From contig DATMRT010000073.1 in the NCBI GenBank assembly GCA_035565975.1, forward strand, positions 1 through 9,381: a stretch of DNA of 9,381 bases, in the 5' to 3' direction. Below the pieces are notes generated by a model. That model saw nothing but the letters and a program-made list of their open reading frames with translations. It searched no databases and was not told the DNA's origin. The DNA is from Ga0077530 sp035565975 (GTDB taxonomy: Bacteria > Pseudomonadota > Alphaproteobacteria > Rhizobiales > Hyphomicrobiaceae). Below, piece by piece: positions 5,571-9,381 of the stretch; the first letter of the stretch is position 1; each line of letters opens with the position of its first letter. A program made the position numbers and the translations under genes.

Positions 5571-6599
5571 ATGGACACGATCGAGAAAACACACACACGC
5601 CGCCACGCCTTTGGACTGTGCGCAGGCGCCCTCGCCCTCCCATTCGTTGGCCCTTTGGGTGCCATCCACACCAGCGCAAATGCGGGACCGTCTCCCGAGC
5701 GCCTGCCCGATCTGACGCTCTGGGGCCCGCCGGCTGGCCCGTCGATCACGCTCGCGCACGCCATTTCAGCTGGCCTGCTCGAGGACGTCGCCGGCAAGGT
5801 GACATTCAAGGCCTGGCGCAATCCCGACGAAATGCGCGCCGGACTGACATCGGGCACCATGCAGGTGGTGATCGTGCCGACGCAGGTCGCGGCGAATTTG
5901 TTCAATCGGGGGCTCGGCGTGCGACTGGTCAACGTGATGACCGATGGGCTTCTCTATATCATCGCGCGCGATGCGAGCCTGACGACGATCGCCGCCTTGC
6001 GGGCGAAGAAGGTCGCGGTCCCTTTCCGCAATGACACGCCCGAGTTCATCTTCCGTCGCCTGCTCCAGGCGAATGCGATGAAAGCCGGCGCCGATCTCAC
6101 CGTCGAGACCACCGGCACGCCGATCGAAGCCATGCAGCTCCTGCTGGCCGATCGCATCGACGCCGCGGTCGTTCCCGAACCCGCGGCGAGCGCCGCCATC
6201 GCGCGCGGTCTGCTGGCGCTCAAGTCGGTATCGCGCGTCATGGACGTGCAGAAACTATGGCGAGAGGTCACCAAGTCCGATCATTCGCTGCCCCAGGCCG
6301 GCCTCGCCGTAACATCCGCCTTTGCCGACAAGCACGCGAGTATCGTCAGTCGCCTGCAGGCCGCCCTCGTCAAGGCGACCGATGAAGTCATCACCTCCCC
6401 GACGTCCGCGGCGTACAGCGCCTCTTCGTCGCTGGACCTGCCATGGCCTGTCCTTCGGCTCTCGATCCCATGGTCGAACCTCGTCTGCCGGTCCGCAAAA
6501 GAAGCTCGTCCATCGCTGGAGGCCATGTTCTCCGTCATAGCTGAGGCGGACGCTTCCTTGCTCGGCGGCAAGCTGCCTGCGGCGGAGTTCTACATGTGA
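5571..6599 (+). CDS. Periplasmic ABC substrate-binding protein, TauA/SsuA/NMT1-like
   Basis: Ligand receptor of the ABC importer encoded next to it, 342 residues. The N-terminus has a Tat-like signal (TRRHAFG at 9-15, then ALALPFVGPLGA, cleavage likely after SANA near residue 38); the motif is RR-x-x-F rather than the canonical RR-x-F-L-K, so Sec export remains possible. There is no lipobox. The mature part has the type II binding fold pattern: LTLWGPPAGPSITLAHAI opening strand-helix, GTMQVVIVPTQVAANLF, an AALRAKKVAVPF hinge block, IEAMQLLLADRIDAAVVPEPAAS and a C-terminal GLAVTSAFADKH. Relatives bind nitrate, sulfonates, thiamine-like pyrimidines and others, so the family does not name the substrate. 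It starts 29 bp after the receptor and its stop overlaps the permease GTG. Membership of a TonB-ABC route with NnrS is clear from context; the ligand is not. Confidence 0.88.
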   Translation: MDTIEKTHTRRHAFGLCAGALALPFVGPLGAIHTSANAGPSPERLPDLTLWGPPAGPSITLAHAISAGLLEDVAGKVTFKAWRNPDEMRAGLTSGTMQVVIVPTQVAANLFNRGLGVRLVNVMTDGLLYIIARDASLTTIAALRAKKVAVPFRNDTPEFIFRRLLQANAMKAGADLTVETTGTPIEAMQLLLADRIDAAVVPEPAASAAIARGLLALKSVSRVMDVQKLWREVTKSDHSLPQAGLAVTSAFADKHASIVSRLQAALVKATDEVITSPTSAAYSASSSLDLPWPVLRLSIPWSNLVCRSAKEARPSLEAMFSVIAEADASLLGGKLPAAEFYM

Positions 6600-7417
6600 C
6601 ACGCCTTGGTGCCGTCGCGTCGAACCGCATTGGCCGGGCCGGACGCTTCCTCTGGTCCTCTTGGAGCGGCCTCGCTGCGATCTTCCTGTTCTGCGCCGTC
6701 TGGCAGATCGGCCATGAGGCTTACGGTGCGTTCATCCTGCCATCGCCGCTCGCGGCAGTACGGGCAGTCATCCAGCTCGCGGGCGAGGAGGCGAACTGGC
6801 GCACGGCAATGACGACCGCCGAACGCGCGCTCGAAGGCTTCGCGCTTGCAGCGCTTGCCGGCATCACCACCGGAGTCATTGCCGGCTATTCGGCAGCCGC
6901 CATTCGGCTGGCGCGGCCGCTTGTCACGCTCATGCTCGGCGTGCCGCCGATCGCCTGGATCGTGCTGGCGATGATCTGGTTCGGTTCGACGGACGGCATG
7001 GTCGTGACGACGGTGACGATCGCCGCCATGCCGGCCGCCTTCATCGGCGCCGCAGAAGGCATCATGACGCGGGATCGCGGGCTCGACGACATGGCTCGTG
7101 CCTTCGGAGCCGGCCCATGGCGCCGCTTCTCGACGCTCGCCGTTCGTCACGTCGCGGCGCATGTCTTCCCTGCCCTCGTGCTGACGCTCGGAACCGCCTT
7201 CAAGGTGGCCGTGATGGCCGAGGTGCTTTCGAATTCCGGTGGGATTGGCGGCGGCCTGGCGCGCGCGCGCTCGAACCTGGATGTCTCCGAGGCGATGGCC
7301 TGGGTGTTGATCGCGGTCGCCGCCCTGATCGCTGTCGAATACGGCTTCGTGCGCCCCATACACAGCGAGCTGGAGCGCTGGCGCGAGGCGGCGCGGCCGT
7401 GGGGTGTGCGGCGATGA
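6596..7417 (+). CDS. ABC transporter permease, TauC/SsuC-like
   Basis: Inner-membrane channel of the importer, 273 residues, BPD_transp_1 type with about six hydrophobic segments: ~23-41, 80-98, 106-129, 135-152, 192-210 and 233-252. The ILPSPLAAV entry (47-55) and PPIAWIVLAMIWFG (117-130) are typical of the taurine/nitrate/sulfonate permease group. The cytoplasmic coupling (EAA) loop is seen at about 163-192 (DDMARAFGAGPWRRF followed by FPAL), and AFKVAVMAEVLS at 201-212. The start is GTG 6596, overlapping the preceding TGA as GTGA, with GGCGGAG 8 nt upstream; no in-frame ATG is available nearby. The stop overlaps the ATPase start as ATGA. It presumably forms a homodimer with two copies of the ATPase. 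Confidence 0.92.
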   Translation: MTRLGAVASNRIGRAGRFLWSSWSGLAAIFLFCAVWQIGHEAYGAFILPSPLAAVRAVIQLAGEEANWRTAMTTAERALEGFALAALAGITTGVIAGYSAAAIRLARPLVTLMLGVPPIAWIVLAMIWFGSTDGMVVTTVTIAAMPAAFIGAAEGIMTRDRGLDDMARAFGAGPWRRFSTLAVRHVAAHVFPALVLTLGTAFKVAVMAEVLSNSGGIGGGLARARSNLDVSEAMAWVLIAVAALIAVEYGFVRPIHSELERWREAARPWGVRR

Positions 7418-8163
7418 CGGCTCTGCGCCTATCCGGTATCGGCCATGCCTATCTCGGCCGTACTGTTCTCGACCGCGTCGATCTTGCCGTCGGCGCGGGC
7501 GAGATCGTTGCACTCGTTGGGCCGTCCGGCTGCGGCAAGAGCACGTTGATCCATGTGGCGGCGGGGATCGTGCAGCCGCTGCGCGGGCGTGTCGAGATCG
7601 GCTATGCCCGCCATGGCATGGTCTTTCAGGAGCCACGTCTCATGCCATGGGCGACGGCCCGCGAGAACATCGCCTATCCGCTGCGCCTCGCTCGCATCGC
7701 CAGGAAAGACCGGCGTGCGCGTGCGGAGGCAATCGCCCAGCACGTCTCGCTCGAGCCCGAGGATCTCGACAAGTTTCCCATCGAGCTCTCCGGCGGCATG
7801 CGGCAGCGCGTGGCGATCGCGCGGGCGCTCGCCAGCCGCCCGGACTTCGTCTACTTCGACGAGCCGTTCACCGCGCTCGACGTGGCACTGAAGCGCCGCC
7901 TCCAGGATCTTGTCATCAGCGCTGCACAGGAGGCGAGATTCGGCGCGCTGTTCGTGACGCATGACCTGTTCGAGGCCGTGCGCGTGGCCCACCGGATCGC
8001 CGTCATGGAGGCGCACGGCCAGGGTCTCGTGGGCGAGCGCGTGATCGACGGTATCCCAGGATGCCGAGCCGATCGGACGGTCTTCGAGACCGTGGCAGGA
8101 TACCTCGCTGAGGATCGGCTCTTCCGCCACGTCAACGACATCGATGAGCGAAGGCCGCCATGA
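7414..8163 (+). CDS. ABC transporter ATP-binding protein, TauB/SsuB-like
   Basis: Cytoplasmic ATPase that powers the importer, 249 residues. All catalytic motifs are intact: Walker A GPSGCGKST (36-44), Q-loop VFQEPRLMPW (70-79), signature LSGGMRQR (125-132), Walker B FVYFDE (145-150), D-loop ALD (154-156) and H-loop His183 in FVTHD. The order and spacing match the nitrate/sulfonate/taurine ATPase group. The frame stays open far upstream (to 7117), but the true start is ATG 7414: it gives the normal family N-terminus MTALRLSGIG and overlaps the permease stop as ATGA. The C-terminal ~25 residues (after VAGYLAEDR) are a short charged tail. The stop overlaps the NnrS start, tying ATPase and NnrS synthesis. 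Confidence 0.95.
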   Translation: MTALRLSGIGHAYLGRTVLDRVDLAVGAGEIVALVGPSGCGKSTLIHVAAGIVQPLRGRVEIGYARHGMVFQEPRLMPWATARENIAYPLRLARIARKDRRARAEAIAQHVSLEPEDLDKFPIELSGGMRQRVAIARALASRPDFVYFDEPFTALDVALKRRLQDLVISAAQEARFGALFVTHDLFEAVRVAHRIAVMEAHGQGLVGERVIDGIPGCRADRTVFETVAGYLAEDRLFRHVNDIDERRPP

Positions 8164-9374
8164 CGACGCTCCCCATGGCGTCCAGCGCGAAAGAGATCCC
8201 GCTGCTCACCATTCTCACGGATGAGGGACTGCGGCTGTTTTTCCCGCTCGCCGCGCTCTATGCGGGGCTGTGGCCGTTCCTGTGGGTTCTTGTCCTCGGG
8301 TTCGATCTGCCGCTTGCGCGCCACGTGCCACCGACGCTGTGGCACCCGCATGAAATGCTCATCGGTGCGTACGGCGCAGCTCTCATCGGCTTCGTGACGA
8401 CCGCTGTGCCCGAATGGACGGACACGGCGCGTCCGCAAAGAAGCCTCCTGCTCGCCCTGGCCGTTCTATGGGGCATCGGGCGGTGCATCGGCATTCTCGG
8501 CTTCGATGCCCTGGGTGCGCTCGGCGCGCTCGCGGATGTCGGCTGGCTCGCCGTTCTCCTTCTTTTCGTCGCGCACGTGAGCTGGCGCCGGAAATCCTGG
8601 GACTTGGCCGGTATGCTGCTGTGGCTGTCTGTCCTGCTTGGAGCGGAGATTGCGACCCGCGTCGGCTTCCTGAGCGATGACATCACGCGCGCCTCGCAGG
8701 GAATAGCCGCGACCAGCCTCGCGTTCCTCGGCCTTCTCGGCTTCGTGCTCGGGCGGATCACCGTGCCTGTGACCAACCGCGTGCTCGATCCGAGCGAGGC
8801 AACGAGCCCCTACCGCCCGCATCCGGGACGCCAGAACCTCGCCGCGGGACTTGTCCTGCTTGCCATCGCGGGCGACATCGCAGGCCTTTCAGCAGAGGCG
8901 CGTGGATACCTTGCTCTTGCCGCAGGCGCCGCCTTCATGGACAGAGCCGGGGAGGCGTTCGTCGGCCGCTCGTTCTTCCGCGCCGAAATCCTGTGCCTGT
9001 TCTGTGCGGCCGTGCTGGCGGGTTTGGGCCTTATGATGATCGGCGCGGCGCGGCTCGGTGCGTTCTTTATCGAAACGTCGGGCTGGCACATCGCCCTGCT
9101 GGGCGGCCTTGGCATGAGCATCCTGGCCGTGCTGTCCATTGCCGGACTGTTTCATACGGGCCACGCCTTTCCGGTGCCCAGGGCCGCGAAAGCAGCATTC
9201 GCTCTCCTGCTCCTCGCGACAGCGCTGCGGGTCCTGCCGGATTTCGGCATCGTGCTACCCGGTGGACCGCACACCTTCAGCACCGTTGCGTGGTCCGCGG
9301 CATTCCTGGTCTGGCTCTACGGATACTGGTCCCTGCTCTCGGACCCGCGGACGATCGGAAGCCGCGCCTGTTGA
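8160..9374 (+). CDS. nnrS: NnrS family heme/copper membrane protein
   Basis: Polytopic inner-membrane protein of 404 residues with about 12 hydrophobic segments. NnrS of Rhodobacter sphaeroides contains heme and copper and takes part in the nitric oxide response; its exact chemistry is unsettled. Family marks here are the N-terminal EGLRLFFPLAALYAGLWP (22-39), WHPHEMLIGAYGAALIGF (61-78), TAVPEWTD (81-88) and a late WHIALLGGLGMSILAVLS (309-326) followed by HTGH (332-335). His62, His64, His310, His332 and His335 are candidate metal or heme ligands. From memory of the family, usual members have NWTG where this one has EWTD, and an M-T-R before the HTG segment where this one has L-S-I, so it looks like a divergent subgroup. 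It starts at ATG 8160 with an ATGA overlap and GAAGG 5 nt upstream. The stop is 7 bases before the window end, so later operon genes cannot be excluded. Confidence 0.9.
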   Translation: MTTLPMASSAKEIPLLTILTDEGLRLFFPLAALYAGLWPFLWVLVLGFDLPLARHVPPTLWHPHEMLIGAYGAALIGFVTTAVPEWTDTARPQRSLLLALAVLWGIGRCIGILGFDALGALGALADVGWLAVLLLFVAHVSWRRKSWDLAGMLLWLSVLLGAEIATRVGFLSDDITRASQGIAATSLAFLGLLGFVLGRITVPVTNRVLDPSEATSPYRPHPGRQNLAAGLVLLAIAGDIAGLSAEARGYLALAAGAAFMDRAGEAFVGRSFFRAEILCLFCAAVLAGLGLMMIGAARLGAFFIETSGWHIALLGGLGMSILAVLSIAGLFHTGHAFPVPRAAKAAFALLLLATALRVLPDFGIVLPGGPHTFSTVAWSAAFLVWLYGYWSLLSDPRTIGSRAC

Positions 9375-9381
9375 TACCGCC

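Noticed and set aside
3208..5679. An 823-codon open frame on the minus strand opposite the receptor gene
   Set aside because: It mirrors the receptor gene in high-GC DNA, where antisense frames stay open by codon bias. Its translation is Arg/Gly/Ala-rich without recognisable domains, while the plus-strand frame has a full signal peptide, plug and barrel.
7117..7413. N-terminal extension of the ATPase frame to 7117
   Set aside because: The added residues are Arg-rich and out of frame with the permease that truly occupies this DNA. ATG 7414 gives the normal family start and an ATGA overlap.
6590..7636. A 348-codon minus-strand frame opposite permease and ATPase
   Set aside because: Its translation is rich in Arg, His and Gly with no domain, and the plus strand holds clear ABC transporter genes with intact motifs.

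Overview
The window is a high-GC proteobacterial segment with dense genes and GTGA/ATGA stop-start overlaps. Gene content and codon use suggest an alphaproteobacterium, probably a facultative denitrifier of the Hyphomicrobiales type. This placement is inferred from protein character, not from a marker gene. There are no RNA genes, insertion sequences, CRISPR arrays or attachment sites that I can support.

Layout. (1) Positions 1-1428, plus strand: the C-terminal part of a UbiD decarboxylase (5' end outside the window), overlapped by ATGA with a UbiX flavin prenyltransferase. UbiX makes the prenylated FMN that UbiD needs, so the two are a functional pair, most likely for ubiquinone synthesis. 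(2) Positions 1490-3016: two divergent Crp/Fnr-superfamily regulators of the DNR type (no N-terminal Fe-S cysteine cluster, FAEA motif after the beta roll) share a 141-144 bp intergenic region. (3) Positions 3181-9374, plus strand: an apparent five-gene operon encoding a TonB-dependent outer-membrane receptor, a periplasmic substrate-binding protein of the TauA/SsuA/NMT1 type, an ABC permease, an ABC ATPase and a 12-TM-type NnrS protein. The last four genes are linked by overlapping stop and start codons.

How it may work. NnrS and DNR-type regulators both belong to nitric oxide/denitrification physiology. Here they frame a complete outer-to-inner-membrane uptake route, so the operon reads as a nitrogen-oxide-responsive (or anoxia-responsive) import system of unknown substrate whose products act with NnrS. 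The sequence supports this with a near-perfect FNR-spaced palindrome (TTGCGC-TC-GCGCAA, 3078-3091) placed so that class II activation would start transcription about 55 bp before the receptor gene.

The most notable signals are three. First, this five-part operon itself. Second, a pair of matching GTGC-N8-GCAC palindromes, one in each regulatory region (2226-2241 and 3036-3051). Third, the second regulator has Trp in place of the recognition-helix Glu that reads the TTG half-site in FNR and DNR, while the first regulator keeps Glu. The two regulators may therefore read different operators, and both candidate operator types are present. The imported substrate cannot be told from the sequence.
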